NCBI GenBank assembly: GCA_003611955.1
Contig: RAZE01000015.1
Span: 37,342 to 101,341 of the forward strand
Direction of reading: 5' to 3'
DNA length: 64,000 nt
DNA from: a bacterium 1XD8-76
GTDB taxonomy: Bacteria; Bacillota; Clostridia; Lachnospirales; Lachnospiraceae
The number at the start of each line of letters is the position of its first letter. Positions within the stretch are counted from its first letter, which is position 1. Made by a program: the position numbers and the translations under genes. The notes beneath the pieces are model-generated. The model was not told the origin of the DNA. It worked only from the letters and a program-made list of their open reading frames with translations, and did no database searches. This document shows, piece by piece, positions 26,503 through 34,691 of the stretch.

Positions 26503-27112
26503 CTGACTTTATCCCTTTCCCGCAATTATACATATCTTTGATTCCAAATACTGTATAACCGTCAAAAATATTAATCTGCAACTGCTTACGATGTTCTTCT
26601 ACCGGCAGTCCAAACTGATTTTGCCATTCTGACGGGAATATCGGTGTACGGCCATTTTTGCCTTTTCCTCCTTCCTCCCGAAAACGCTGATATACTTCGG
26701 TTGCTTTCAGGTCAAAAATATAAAGCTGTTCACCGTTTGCAGAAATCATCTTTCCCAACAGCTTATAACGATAATTTGGATTCCACTGCATCATTTCTGC
26801 TAATTTGGCATAAAATATCCGGCATGTGATTTGTTTCGGTCTGCGTTTGGTCGTATTGCTACACCACCGGAAAGAGTCCTTTTCATCCTCGCGGCAAGGT
26901 CTCACTACCAGCTTTTTTGTCTGCTGATTTATCAGTATCTGAATATACTCCACTGTCGGCATTCGGTTCAGACATGCTGTATTTACATAAACTTTGCTAT
27001 CATTAAAAGTAATAGACGGTTCAAACGTATGCGCAAAAAATTCACCACGTACAACCTGATAACCATCATAGCTGAAGTTTTCTTCCTGCATCATTTTCTC
27101 TGCTATTTCCAT
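26492..27112 (-). CDS. Protein with recombinase C-terminal-like domain (copy 2)
   Basis: Residues 30-150 match the C-terminal domain of the upstream recombinase: VEYIQILINQQTKKLVVRPC, FRWCSNTTKRRPKQITCRIF, WNPNYRYKLLGKMISANGEQ and LYIFDLKATEVYQRF. The remainder (TPIFPSEWQNQFGLPVEEH) also resembles the recombinase tail (VAYPLHWAKSFG). It starts 3 bases after the recombinase stop. A role as an accessory subunit or directionality factor is possible but unproven. Confidence 0.6.
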   Translation of the reverse strand: MEIAEKMMQEENFSYDGYQVVRGEFFAHTFEPSITFNDSKVYVNTACLNRMPTVEYIQILINQQTKKLVVRPCREDEKDSFRWCSNTTKRRPKQITCRIFYAKLAEMMQWNPNYRYKLLGKMISANGEQLYIFDLKATEVYQRFREEGGKGKNGRTPIFPSEWQNQFGLPVEEHRKQLQINIFDGYTVFGIKDMYNCGKGIKSDEK

Positions 27113-27115
27113 AAA

Positions 27116-28981
27116 TCAATCCTCCCCTTGTATTTCCTCCAGAATCTGCCTGAGATTTTTCTCAATATGCTCTTTCGAGTGCGGCTGAGGTTCATTGCCA
27201 TAATAAGGATTTCCTTTGATTGCTATATTCCACAAAGCGTTGCTTTCTGTATCAGCATTGAGTAAGGTCTGCGTATGCTGATAAAACTCATTTCCAAAAC
27301 TTTTCGCCCAATGCAACGGATAAGCAACTATTTTCCCCTGATAACCCGACATATTTACAGGTGTAAATTCCATTTCGGAAAGATTATTCTCCCTGCAAAA
27401 TCTCCGTATTTTTTCTGCAGGTATAAGAACCTCCGTTTCATACAAATTAAACAGCAAAACCGTCTCATTGTTTTTCTGATACCGCGCCCCTGTAATTCGA
27501 TAGCGATATTCTGTATTCCATCCGAACAATTCAAACAACATTGGTAAAAATGCCGCTCCGGTAATCATTTGAGGCTGACACTTTTTATTTCCCGCTGTTG
27601 CCCACTTAACAGATGTTCTGGTTTCTTTTTTGCTTGGGCGGACTGCCAGTTGATGCTGGCCGGGATGAATCAATAGCTCCACATATAGTGTTCTCCCCAG
27701 TTTTTGCAGAGCATCTATCCCAAATCTTATACCCCCAGCGGAAATTGATACATTGATTTTTGATCCGGAATCAAAAAATTCGGTACGGGCAATCTCATAC
27801 CCACGAAAATCCGGAGCTCCATTTTGGGGGCCGACTGTAACATTTGCATCCTGCTTACTGTCATTACTTTCTATTTCTTCCGATGCTCTTCTATAATCTT
27901 CCGCCTTAAAGGATGCCCACCTTGGATTGATAATAACAAAACCATTTAATACTCCATCCGGAATTACATATAACTCCGGCATACCGCTTCCACCGTACTT
28001 TGCATTGCTCATTTTTCTTTGTACCGCAACAAAGTCCTTTGGTGAAATAATTGCTTCATGGTGATCGGTTTGCCTGTATTGATTGCGGTCACCACAATTT
28101 TTGCGTACCCTATGATCGAGATAACTTGGGGTAAATGTTTTGCGTGCCAGCACTTCTCCACAATGTCTTTCATTCTGTAAAATCCCTGACACAGAACTGC
28201 TGCTCCAGACTGTATTTCCTTTTTTCGTGGGACGTTTGAGCTCTGTTAACTGATCTGCAATCTGTTTAGTTGAATATCCATATAGATACATAAAAAAAAT
28301 CAGGCGAACTGTTTTCGCTTCTTCTTCATTAATAATTAAGTTCCCGTCTTCATCCTGGTCATATCCCAGCAATGGCGGAGTCATAAAAATTCCATGGGAA
28401 AAGCGCATTTCATAAGATGCATTCATACTGGAACTTTTCACATGAGATTCTTCCTGTGCCATCGCCGCAAGAAAAGACAAACTCATTTCGGATTGCGGGT
28501 TTAGAGTAAAAATCTGTTCATTTTCAAATAATACACCTACAGAAGGGATCTGCTGCTTCAGTTTGTTTACGATTCCGATACAGTCCACAATATTACGCGC
28601 AAAGCGTGAAACACTTTTGGTTATGATCATATCAATCTTACCGGCCATACAGTCATTGATCATCTGATTAAAAGAAGTTCTATGCCGCAATGAAGTTCCA
28701 CTGATACCTTCATCTGCATAAATCTGAACCAGCTCCCAGTTCGAATAATGGCTTATATAATCCTCATAATATTTTTTTTGTAATTCATAGGAGGATGTCT
28801 GCCGCGGGTCATCCGTAGAGACGCGGGCATAAACTGCTACTCTTTTATGCACATTATCATCATACAAATTTTCTGTCGGTTTTGCCGGAATTACTTCCAA
28901 CAATTCAGGTTCAATCCCTTGATAGCGTGACCTTATCCGGAGCTTCTGTAAATCAGCATTGGAAATGCTTATTTCTTTCAT
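27116..28981 (-). CDS. Large serine recombinase with unusual C-terminal domain
   Basis: The 621-residue site-specific recombinase has a resolvase catalytic domain: VAVYARVSTDDP with nucleophile Ser55, YADEGISGTSLRHR, ITKSVSRFARN. A recombinase domain follows (PPLLGYDQDEDGN, KRPTKKGNTVWSSSSVSGIL). The zinc-ribbon Cys pairs usual after about residue 320 are absent. Instead residues about 385-560 form the domain also found in the next two genes. GGAG lies before the ATG. It probably integrates or excises the island, as no other intact integrase is seen. The target site is unknown. Confidence 0.85.
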   Translation of the reverse strand: MKEISISNADLQKLRIRSRYQGIEPELLEVIPAKPTENLYDDNVHKRVAVYARVSTDDPRQTSSYELQKKYYEDYISHYSNWELVQIYADEGISGTSLRHRTSFNQMINDCMAGKIDMIITKSVSRFARNIVDCIGIVNKLKQQIPSVGVLFENEQIFTLNPQSEMSLSFLAAMAQEESHVKSSSMNASYEMRFSHGIFMTPPLLGYDQDEDGNLIINEEEAKTVRLIFFMYLYGYSTKQIADQLTELKRPTKKGNTVWSSSSVSGILQNERHCGEVLARKTFTPSYLDHRVRKNCGDRNQYRQTDHHEAIISPKDFVAVQRKMSNAKYGGSGMPELYVIPDGVLNGFVIINPRWASFKAEDYRRASEEIESNDSKQDANVTVGPQNGAPDFRGYEIARTEFFDSGSKINVSISAGGIRFGIDALQKLGRTLYVELLIHPGQHQLAVRPSKKETRTSVKWATAGNKKCQPQMITGAAFLPMLFELFGWNTEYRYRITGARYQKNNETVLLFNLYETEVLIPAEKIRRFCRENNLSEMEFTPVNMSGYQGKIVAYPLHWAKSFGNEFYQHTQTLLNADTESNALWNIAIKGNPYYGNEPQPHSKEHIEKNLRQILEEIQGED

Positions 28982-29086
28982 AAAAATCTCCTACATGAAA
29001 AATCTTTCATTTCTATTCACAAAATTTCTAAATGAAATGCCTGTGATAATTTTATAAAATACCACTTGACAATTCCATGTACTGGC

Positions 29087-29103
29087 GGTCAAGAAAATTG
29101 ACC
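29087..29103. promoter_or_regulatory. Inverted-repeat operator between recombinase and XRE genes
   Basis: GGTCAA-5-TTGACC is a perfect 6-bp dyad 35 bases before the XRE gene start, flanked by TGGC and GCCA that extend the symmetry. A TTGACA at 29066-29071 could be the -35 box for the XRE gene. This is a likely site for XRE autoregulation and control of the divergent recombinase. Confidence 0.5.
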
Positions 29104-29137
29104 TGGAGGCCAAATAAAATTCACAGGAGAGGTTCAA

Positions 29138-29485
29138 ATGAACATTGATTACAATGCTATTGGTCTGCGCATCAGAAAATTACGCAGCCAAAAATTATGG
29201 ACACAGGAAAAACTGGCAGAAAAAGCCGATATCGCACCAGACTATCTCTGCCGTATCGAATTAGGGAAAAAACGTCCCAGTCTGAGATCAATTTTGCTGA
29301 TTGCCGAGGCTCTGGATACTACAGTTGATGATCTGCTGATTGATGTGCAAAAAAAGAATATACACTCTGTAGAGAGTGAAGCGAACTTTTTATTCGCTGG
29401 ATGCACGGAAAAACAAAAACTCTTTGTCATGGCAATATGCCAAAATATAAAAGAGGAAATGATAAAATATGACAAAATAAAATAA
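29138..29485 (+). CDS. XRE-family helix-turn-helix regulator
   Basis: The 115-residue protein has a classic Cro/CI HTH at residues 8-65: IRKLRSQKLWTQEKLAEKAD, IAPDYLCRIELGKKRPSL. A short helical tail follows (CTEKQKLFVMAICQNIKEEM). CAGGAGAGG precedes the ATG. It is divergent from the serine recombinase, the usual arrangement for a repressor controlling an integrative element's recombination genes. Confidence 0.85.
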   Translation: MNIDYNAIGLRIRKLRSQKLWTQEKLAEKADIAPDYLCRIELGKKRPSLRSILLIAEALDTTVDDLLIDVQKKNIHSVESEANFLFAGCTEKQKLFVMAICQNIKEEMIKYDKIK

Positions 29486-29535
29486 CCACTAAACCTGCCA
29501 AATACCATCTCCTTCTATACCATATATATTATTAA

Positions 29536-29578
29536 ATTGCCGCCTGTGCCGCTGTTAGATTATGATGACTTTTACCCC
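29536..29578. repeat. 43-bp direct repeat, copy 1
   Basis: Identical over 43 bases to 45075-45117. It begins ATTGCCGCCTGTGCCGCTG and ends GACTTTTACCCC. It lies between the XRE gene and the 3' end of the KAP NTPase gene. A further TTTACCCCAC lies beside both copies. Confidence 0.9.
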
Positions 29579-29592
29579 TTTTACCCCACAAA

Positions 29593-31578
29593 TTAAGAGA
29601 ATTTTTGCTCCGCAGCCACCAAGTTACTTATAAGATACCTTAACTGTAATTTTTTTATATTGTCAAATTTTTCATTAGAAATCCCTTCTACACCATTTCT
29701 TAATTCCTGTACTCTCTCCCCATCCATCTCTAATCCTTTCCCCATATATCCTTGAACATATAAGGATAAAATACAACCTCTAAAAGCGTTTATATCTTTT
29801 GAACCTGATTTCTCTATCCTCCGGCACAGATTGGGGATATCCATTTGTCTAAGAAATCCATTCGAATCACAAATATCTACTCTATTATCATAAACATATT
29901 TCTCTAACTTTTCTCCCCAACCGCTTTCTAATTTCAAACACTCATCAAAAGTGCTTGAAACCCTCTCTTCAAACTGCAAATCTATATTTTCTTGTATTTC
30001 TTCTATAATTTCGTTATACCGCTTTCTTTTTTCCCCTTCCTGTAATAATGCATATCCATTTTTAATATTTATATGGCTATTTAGTTTTGAAATATTATTG
30101 TTTATCATTTTTACTACAATATCCGTATTTTCTCTTGAAAACCCAGCCAATTCTAATTCGATAAATAAACCAATAATCCTAGGATACTCTTTAAATTCGT
30201 ACCTATTGTTCTCTATAGCCTGCATTATCAATTGTACTTTACTTTGCACTTCCTCATCTTCTGAAAAATACCAACTTCCTTCCAATTGCCTAAATATATC
30301 TACTTCATGACCCTTTTTATTGATATATTCATCTTCAAATAGTTGCAGCATATTTTTAATGGTTTTCTCATCAAGTACACTTTTAGTTACGAAATCATCA
30401 ACAAATCTAAAAGCCAAATGATTCCCCCAAATATCTCTTTCTCCCATGCTTTTAAACGCATATTCTTCATTTTCTTCCCATTCATCTTTTAATGAATTAT
30501 TTTTAAAGCTAACACATACTTTAAAAGAATATTGAATTAGATACTTAAAGAATGCCTCCTGCCCCTCACTATCTATCTTATTAATTACTTTGTATAATTC
30601 ATTTATTTTTGACAGAAAGAATTGAAATGTTCTTAAATTGGAATGTTCTTCACCTGTCATATACTCCTCGAAAAAATATTTCTGTTCATTTAAATACCCT
30701 TGGAGCTTTCCGCTTAAACTACTGTTCTCAATCAATGTAGAAAAAACTCTCTGCAAATCAGGCTGATAATATATCGTGATTCCAACTAGCTTTTCTATAA
30801 CTTTTTCATACATAACATCCTGTGCAAATAATTGATTCAATCGGCTTTTTACTGTATCAATATGTACAGCTTCCCTATTTATAGGATTTATCTGGGCATT
30901 TTCTTCGAACAAACTTTTTTTATTTGACTTTTTTTCAAAATCAATATTTTCATGAGCTGCAACCAAATACTTCAGTTCTAAATTCTCAAAATAAGTTCTT
31001 TTTCCAATTTCCTTTTGATTGGCAACGATAATGACTTTCATTCCATCATGTTCAACAAATGTATTAATATACCCCAATACTTCATTGACAGGACAGTCGC
31101 ATCTTTCCAAATCATCAAAAATCAAAATGCTATCTTTTACCGAAAGGAAACCACCAATAGCTTTTGATATATTCTCAGAATCCATTTCTACTCCAACTGC
31201 AGGCTTTATAATATCAAATATTATCGGAAGCATTGTACCTGCTGCCTCCGCACTCTTTTTTAATATACCTTTTGCCTTGCCAGTTTTCGCCAAGTAGGAT
31301 TCCATTAGCATTTGTTTTGATACTTCTTCAAGTGATTTCACACCATATAAAGAAACATATACAACCCTACGTGCTTTATTTTCTCTGTCTTTTTCTTCCC
31401 TTTCTTTCTCATGTTTTTCCAATTTATCCTGCAAATTCTCTCTTATAAAGTATGTTTTTCCGCACCCCCACTCTCCATCAATCATAACTGCATAATTATA
31501 TAATTCTTCGTCTATATAATTAATAAGCACGTCAACTATTTCATCATCAGATAAAATTGCTTGTTTTCTTCTATTCAT
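29593..31578 (-). CDS. KAP-family P-loop NTPase
   Basis: The 661-residue protein has Walker A MIDGEWGCGKTYFIREN (about 32-48) and Walker B SILIFDDLERCDCPVNEVLG (about 150-170), the KAP NTPase signature. No membrane insertion is obvious; C-terminal residues 300-661 are helical and unknown. The base composition is strikingly AT-rich compared with flanking genes. KAP proteins include phage-exclusion factors such as PifA, and many lone KAP genes in islands are suspected anti-phage genes. Here that is supported only by position beside repeats that also flank a DUF3800 gene. The 3' end lies 14 bases from the 43-bp repeat. Confidence 0.8.
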   Translation of the reverse strand: MNRRKQAILSDDEIVDVLINYIDEELYNYAVMIDGEWGCGKTYFIRENLQDKLEKHEKEREEKDRENKARRVVYVSLYGVKSLEEVSKQMLMESYLAKTGKAKGILKKSAEAAGTMLPIIFDIIKPAVGVEMDSENISKAIGGFLSVKDSILIFDDLERCDCPVNEVLGYINTFVEHDGMKVIIVANQKEIGKRTYFENLELKYLVAAHENIDFEKKSNKKSLFEENAQINPINREAVHIDTVKSRLNQLFAQDVMYEKVIEKLVGITIYYQPDLQRVFSTLIENSSLSGKLQGYLNEQKYFFEEYMTGEEHSNLRTFQFFLSKINELYKVINKIDSEGQEAFFKYLIQYSFKVCVSFKNNSLKDEWEENEEYAFKSMGERDIWGNHLAFRFVDDFVTKSVLDEKTIKNMLQLFEDEYINKKGHEVDIFRQLEGSWYFSEDEEVQSKVQLIMQAIENNRYEFKEYPRIIGLFIELELAGFSRENTDIVVKMINNNISKLNSHINIKNGYALLQEGEKRKRYNEIIEEIQENIDLQFEERVSSTFDECLKLESGWGEKLEKYVYDNRVDICDSNGFLRQMDIPNLCRRIEKSGSKDINAFRGCILSLYVQGYMGKGLEMDGERVQELRNGVEGISNEKFDNIKKLQLRYLISNLVAAEQKFS

Positions 31579-31636
31579 ATGCTTCCCGCCTTATTATAAA
31601 GTTTACTTATAACTCATATTCATTTTACGATGCTAT

Positions 31637-31665
31637 TTGACAATTTCGCATAAATCTGCTAAGAT
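31637..31665 (+). promoter_or_regulatory. Promoter for antitoxin-like antisense RNA
   Basis: TTGACA at 31637-31642 and TAAGAT at 31660-31665 with a 17-base spacer point toward the 3' end of the small hydrophobic ORF at 31753-31857. Confidence 0.6.
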
Positions 31666-31671
31666 ATATTT

Positions 31672-31762
31672 ACATAAAGGTACTGCCGATAGACGGCTAG
31701 TCCGTTTTATAACTTGCAAAAATAGCCGCAAAGTTTTCCAGACTGAGGGCGGCTATTTTTGT
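31672..31762 (+). ncRNA. Putative antisense RNA of a type I toxin-antitoxin pair
   Basis: A short transcript is predicted from the promoter at 31637-31665 to a hairpin AATAGCCGC/GCGGCTATT followed by TTTTTGTGG. It converges on the 34-residue toxin-like ORF and overlaps its 3' end, with the terminator hairpin shared by both strands. The geometry matches RatA/TxpA-type systems, although the overlap is shorter than in RatA. Confidence 0.45.
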
Positions 31763-31763
31763 G
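31723..31763. terminator. Bidirectional terminator shared by toxin-like ORF and antisense RNA
   Basis: The stem AATAGCCGC/GCGGCTATT is flanked by A-runs on one side and T-runs on the other, so it can end transcription from both directions. Confidence 0.6.
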
Positions 31764-31857
31764 GTTTATTATTATCCTTGCTTCCGATGGCGTATCCGAG
31801 ACCGAAGCAGGTCAGGCATAAGCCAAGCACTGAAATCAATCCTTCAATCGTCAACAT
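31753..31857 (-). CDS. 34-residue hydrophobic peptide, type I toxin-like
   Basis: ATG 31857 follows AAGGAGGG by 8 bases. The product begins MLTIEGLISVLGLCLTCFG, continues LGYAIGSKDNNKPQK, and ends at TAG. A single hydrophobic helix followed by a charged tail is typical of type I toxins that insert into membranes (TxpA/Fst/BsrG-like in size and layout, without clear sequence identity). The mRNA has a long untranslated leader with hairpins (GGAGGGTCACAGTCCCTCC near 31905-31926), often used to block toxin translation. The putative antitoxin RNA is convergent. Confidence 0.55.
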   Translation of the reverse strand: MLTIEGLISVLGLCLTCFGLGYAIGSKDNNKPQK

Positions 31858-31975
31858 CCACTTAGCCCTCCTTTCCCAGATTCCTGCAAGCAGGTTTCTA
31901 TGTAATCGGAGGGTCACAGTCCCTCCGCAGAAGAACTAGCCGCCTACCGTTATGGCAGCACCCTTATAAATATTT

Positions 31976-32390
31976 TATCAGAAAATGTCGGACGCTACAA
32001 GATGGTTTTCCGGCTTTTTTCTTTTTCCGCTTGCAATCCCGCCAAAACAGAGGTAAGCTACGACACCACGGAAGGAGGGATTGGATTGGAAAAGGATTCT
32101 GCATTATACCAATTGATGGACACACGCATGCACAGCGTCATGAACGGTATCGTGAGCAGTGACGGGGAATATCAGGCGATTCTCCGCAAGTCGGACATAT
32201 ACTCCGGCGAACTGGACAGGATGGATTTATCAAAAGAAATCCGGCTGCTGATTGACCGATACGTCAGTGAGCAGAATGCGCTGGGCTCCCGGTTTGGGAT
32301 GCTCGCCTACCTGTTGGGATTTTCCGACTGCAAGGCCATGTTCTTGGGGAAATGCCTGCCGACAGAAGCAAAAGAAATGAACACAGAATT
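31976..32390 (+). repeat. Duplicated sequence B, intact copy
   Basis: From TATCAGAAAATG to GAAATGAACACAGAA this region is closely similar to 46247-46575, which lacks 83 bases. It contains the promoter-proximal leader and the whole 102-residue ORF. Confidence 0.85.
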
Positions 32391-32394
32391 GTAA
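32086..32394 (+). CDS. Uncharacterised ~100-residue mobile-element protein
   Basis: A TTG start at 32086 follows GGAAGGAGG; the in-frame ATG at 32002 is far upstream with no site. The 102-residue product is helical: LYQLMDTRMHSVMNGIVSS, YQAILRKSDIYSGELDRMDL, RFGMLAYLLGFSDCKAMFLG. It resembles small helical families common in Clostridial mobile elements (DUF6809-type appearance), of unknown function. A second, broken copy lies at 46345-46590. Confidence 0.6.
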   Translation: MEKDSALYQLMDTRMHSVMNGIVSSDGEYQAILRKSDIYSGELDRMDLSKEIRLLIDRYVSEQNALGSRFGMLAYLLGFSDCKAMFLGKCLPTEAKEMNTEL

Positions 32395-32458
32395 CTGCAA
32401 ATCGGTGACAGGGCGGAAAGGCTGCCATGCATCCCTTCCGCCCTGTCCCTCTTTCGTT

Positions 32459-33460
32459 TTAAATGAATATCCACGCCTCCAGCTCCGCGTACCTGTTGGA
32501 TTTCGACCACTGCGGGTGTTTCCTGAACCACGCCCGCTCGTCATCCGGCGTGACCGTTATCTTCTTGAAATAAACGGGGGAACCGGCATCATCCAGTCCC
32601 CCTCCCGCATCGGGGCTTAGGTTTAGGAGCCACTCGAAGCGGTCTTCGTAAACCCTCACCCCTGACACATATCTATCCATTTCCTCTTCCGAAAACTCGC
32701 CATCCTCCGGCATGGAGAACTGCCCCATGAGCTTTTGCAGGTTTTCCAGCTTGCCGCTCACGTCCGCCTCCGTGGCGGGCTCCACGTCACCGTACTGTGC
32801 CATCCGCTGCTCCAGTTCCGCGATCCGCTCCCCAACCTCCTGCTGCTTGCGGCTGAATACTTCCTTCGGTATCTCGTTGTTCATCCTCATGTCGAGGAGC
32901 GTCTCATATCTGCCCCGCTCCTTTTTGAGCTGTTCTTCTATGATTTCCTTGTCCCGCAGGACTTCCGACTGCTCCACCCCGGCAATGCCGCACCCCAGCA
33001 CCGCCGCCGCGTCCAGGAGCGTCCCCTCCGGGTCATCGAACACGGCGTGGAGGACTTTCTGCGCCATCGTGTACATCTTCCAGTCCTGCACCAGCGGCGA
33101 GCGGCAGACGTTCTCAATGCTCAGGCCGTTCTTAAGCCTTGCCGCAATGGTCCCCGTCCGGGTCTGGTCGTAGCACTTGTAGGTGTAGGTGATGAAGTCC
33201 GTCTTTGTATGCCACTTCTGCAACAGTTCCTTGATTTCCTTCGACTTGCCCTCCTGGGTTTTCTGCGCCATCAGTGCGCGGATGCCCTCCAGCGTGGCGG
33301 GGGATTCCTGTGCCGTAGTTTCCGGCTGTGCCTTTGCCGTATCCTGCTTCTGTTCTTTCACAGCTTTCTCCTTCGTGCCTCCCTCCGCTTTGGCAAGGCC
33401 CCGCAGACCTTCCGCAACGATGGAGAAACCTTCTGCAATCCTCAATAATTCACTTCCCAT
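32459..33460 (-). CDS. Chimera of mobile-element accessory protein and serine-recombinase C-terminus
   Basis: Residues 1-85 match the N-terminal half of a small mobile-element protein often labelled rRNA biogenesis protein Rrp5 (TLEGIRALMAQKTQEGKSKE, IKELLQKW). From about residue 90 the sequence changes to the end of a large serine recombinase: YKCYDQTRTGTIAARLKNG, SIENVCRSPLVQDWKMYTMA, a coiled coil (VFSRKQQEVGERIAELEQRM) and PVYFKKITVTPDD. The catalytic domain is missing, so it cannot recombine DNA. It is the last gene of an operon beginning with the sigma-like gene. Confidence 0.6.
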   Translation of the reverse strand: MGSELLRIAEGFSIVAEGLRGLAKAEGGTKEKAVKEQKQDTAKAQPETTAQESPATLEGIRALMAQKTQEGKSKEIKELLQKWHTKTDFITYTYKCYDQTRTGTIAARLKNGLSIENVCRSPLVQDWKMYTMAQKVLHAVFDDPEGTLLDAAAVLGCGIAGVEQSEVLRDKEIIEEQLKKERGRYETLLDMRMNNEIPKEVFSRKQQEVGERIAELEQRMAQYGDVEPATEADVSGKLENLQKLMGQFSMPEDGEFSEEEMDRYVSGVRVYEDRFEWLLNLSPDAGGGLDDAGSPVYFKKITVTPDDERAWFRKHPQWSKSNRYAELEAWIFI

Positions 33461-33775
33461 TTACATTCCCTCCGTTTCCTTAAAAATGATCTCTTTTCCC
33501 TGCTCCGTGGCAGAGGCGATCTCCGCCGCCATGCCTTCGGTGGCTTCCCCGAACACCCACACCTCATCGCAGAGGGCGAGCAGTTCCATCCCCATAGCGA
33601 TGCCGAGCCGCCTTTCTCCCTTGATGCCCTCGTTTAAGAACTGTGGGAATAAAAGGTGCGGTGCAATGGGCAGGCACCCTTCCTCACACGCCATGCGGCT
33701 GTAGGCCGCCGCTTTTTTCGCATTCCCCTCCATGTCACCGCGGAAGGGGCTGCAGATAAAAACCTTCTTACGCAT
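33461..33775 (-). CDS. Nucleoside deoxyribosyltransferase-like protein (DUF4406/DUF7768 type)
   Basis: From ATG 33775 (overlapping the upstream stop as ATGA) the 104 residues form a small Rossmann-like fold: KKVFICSPFRGDMEGN at the nucleotide-binding start, LPIAPHLLFPQFL, then LALCDEVWVFGEATEGMAAE with the Glu at the usual catalytic place. Such proteins are frequent in phages and integrative elements, with no established role. An in-frame ATG at 33787 is less likely. Confidence 0.7.
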   Translation of the reverse strand: MRKKVFICSPFRGDMEGNAKKAAAYSRMACEEGCLPIAPHLLFPQFLNEGIKGERRLGIAMGMELLALCDEVWVFGEATEGMAAEIASATEQGKEIIFKETEGM

Positions 33776-33942
33776 CAGCGCCTCCATCCTTTCTTCATTT
33801 TCCTGTCGTGCGCCGCTTTCGCGGCTTCATAGGCTTCCACTTCCTTCTCGATCTGCATCAGTTTGGCGGCGAGGCTCTTCGCCACGATACTGATCGCCTG
33901 CAGGATGCCGATAAGCTCCTGTGACTTTTCCATAAGTTCCAT
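33775..33942 (-). CDS. 55-residue helical mobile-element protein
   Basis: ATG 33942 with AAGGAGG immediately upstream gives MELMEKSQELIGILQAISIV, AKSLAAKLMQIEKEVEAYEA and a basic tail. It is entirely helical with amphipathic character. Similar short proteins sit beside recombinases in Clostridial elements. The stop overlaps the next start (ATGA). Function is unknown. Confidence 0.65.
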   Translation of the reverse strand: MELMEKSQELIGILQAISIVAKSLAAKLMQIEKEVEAYEAAKAAHDRKMKKGWRR

Positions 33943-34078
33943 TCCTCCTTTCCGGGGCGGATAATCTTGTACCCCTTCACTGTCGTAATGACACTTTTTT
34001 GAAAACTGGCAATGAAAAATGAAACTTTTTTGAAAACCGTTCGACAAACGTATCTTTTCCTGTCGAATATGGGGAGAA

Positions 34079-34519
34079 TTACACATCAATCCCATGTTCC
34101 CGGAAAAAATAGCGCAGTTTTTCCAATACCTTATCCTTGCGGAATGCCAGCGTCCGCCTGTTCTCCCCTTTGGTTTTTGCATATTCGCAGATGCTCATTT
34201 CCTCCCCGAACACCTTCATGGCAAGCTCCCTCTCTTCCGGCAGGAGGGAATCCATAGCGTCCTGCAGCACACCAAGCAGCATCCGCTTTTCCACCAATTC
34301 CTCCATGCTCTCCGAAAACAGCTCCGTCCGCATATCGTTCTCTTTCCATTCCTCATAGGATTCTTCCGTATAGCCGTTCTGCTCCATCGCCTCCCGGTTC
34401 CTCTGCTCCTTTTTCTTCATCTGCCACCACGGGCGGTAGTAATTCCTGTATTCCTCTTCCGTAACATTCATTGTGAATTCTTCGTTTCCTGACTTGATCC
34501 TGATGATTTTTTCAGACAT
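34079..34519 (-). CDS. Sigma-70-like protein of mobile-element type
   Basis: The 146-residue protein starts with EEEYRNYYRPWWQMKKKEQR, a block common in Clostridial mobile elements, and ends in a sigma region 4-like helix-turn-helix (LPEERELAMKVFGEEMSICE, YAKTKGENRRTLAFRKDKV). It lacks region 2, so it is probably an autonomous transcription factor for element genes rather than a full sigma factor. The transcript start is masked by nested hairpins immediately before the ATG. A 136-base gap separates it from the next gene. Confidence 0.75.
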   Translation of the reverse strand: MSEKIIRIKSGNEEFTMNVTEEEYRNYYRPWWQMKKKEQRNREAMEQNGYTEESYEEWKENDMRTELFSESMEELVEKRMLLGVLQDAMDSLLPEERELAMKVFGEEMSICEYAKTKGENRRTLAFRKDKVLEKLRYFFREHGIDV

Positions 34520-34565
34520 AGAAGCGTTCCTTTCTTTACGCCTTCGTAAAGCCAGAAACGCTTCT
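34520..34565 (-). promoter_or_regulatory. Nested hairpins abutting the start codon of the sigma-like gene
   Basis: On the minus strand AGAAGCGTT pairs with AACGCTTCT, whose last base touches the ATG. Inside it is a second hairpin CTTTACG/CGTAAAG, and the AAAGG ribosome site lies between them. Closing the outer stem would tie up the spacer between ribosome site and ATG. Confidence 0.5.
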
Positions 34566-34591
34566 ATTTTTGATATGAAATTGATTTAAAA

Positions 34592-34647
34592 CGGAAAAAT
34601 GGCCGGAGTAAGCTAAGGCTCATTGTCTCTAGCTTCACTCCGGCCAT
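34592..34647 (-). terminator. Terminator of the zinc-ribbon end of the LytTR locus
   Basis: On the minus strand AATGGCCGGAGTGAAGCT and AGCTTACTCCGGCCATT form a long stem followed by TTTTCCGTTTT, 45 bases after the zinc-ribbon gene's stop. Confidence 0.8.
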
Positions 34648-34691
34648 TCGTGACTCGATGTCCCCTGGTCCCACTCGCTCGGTAGTAAGTT

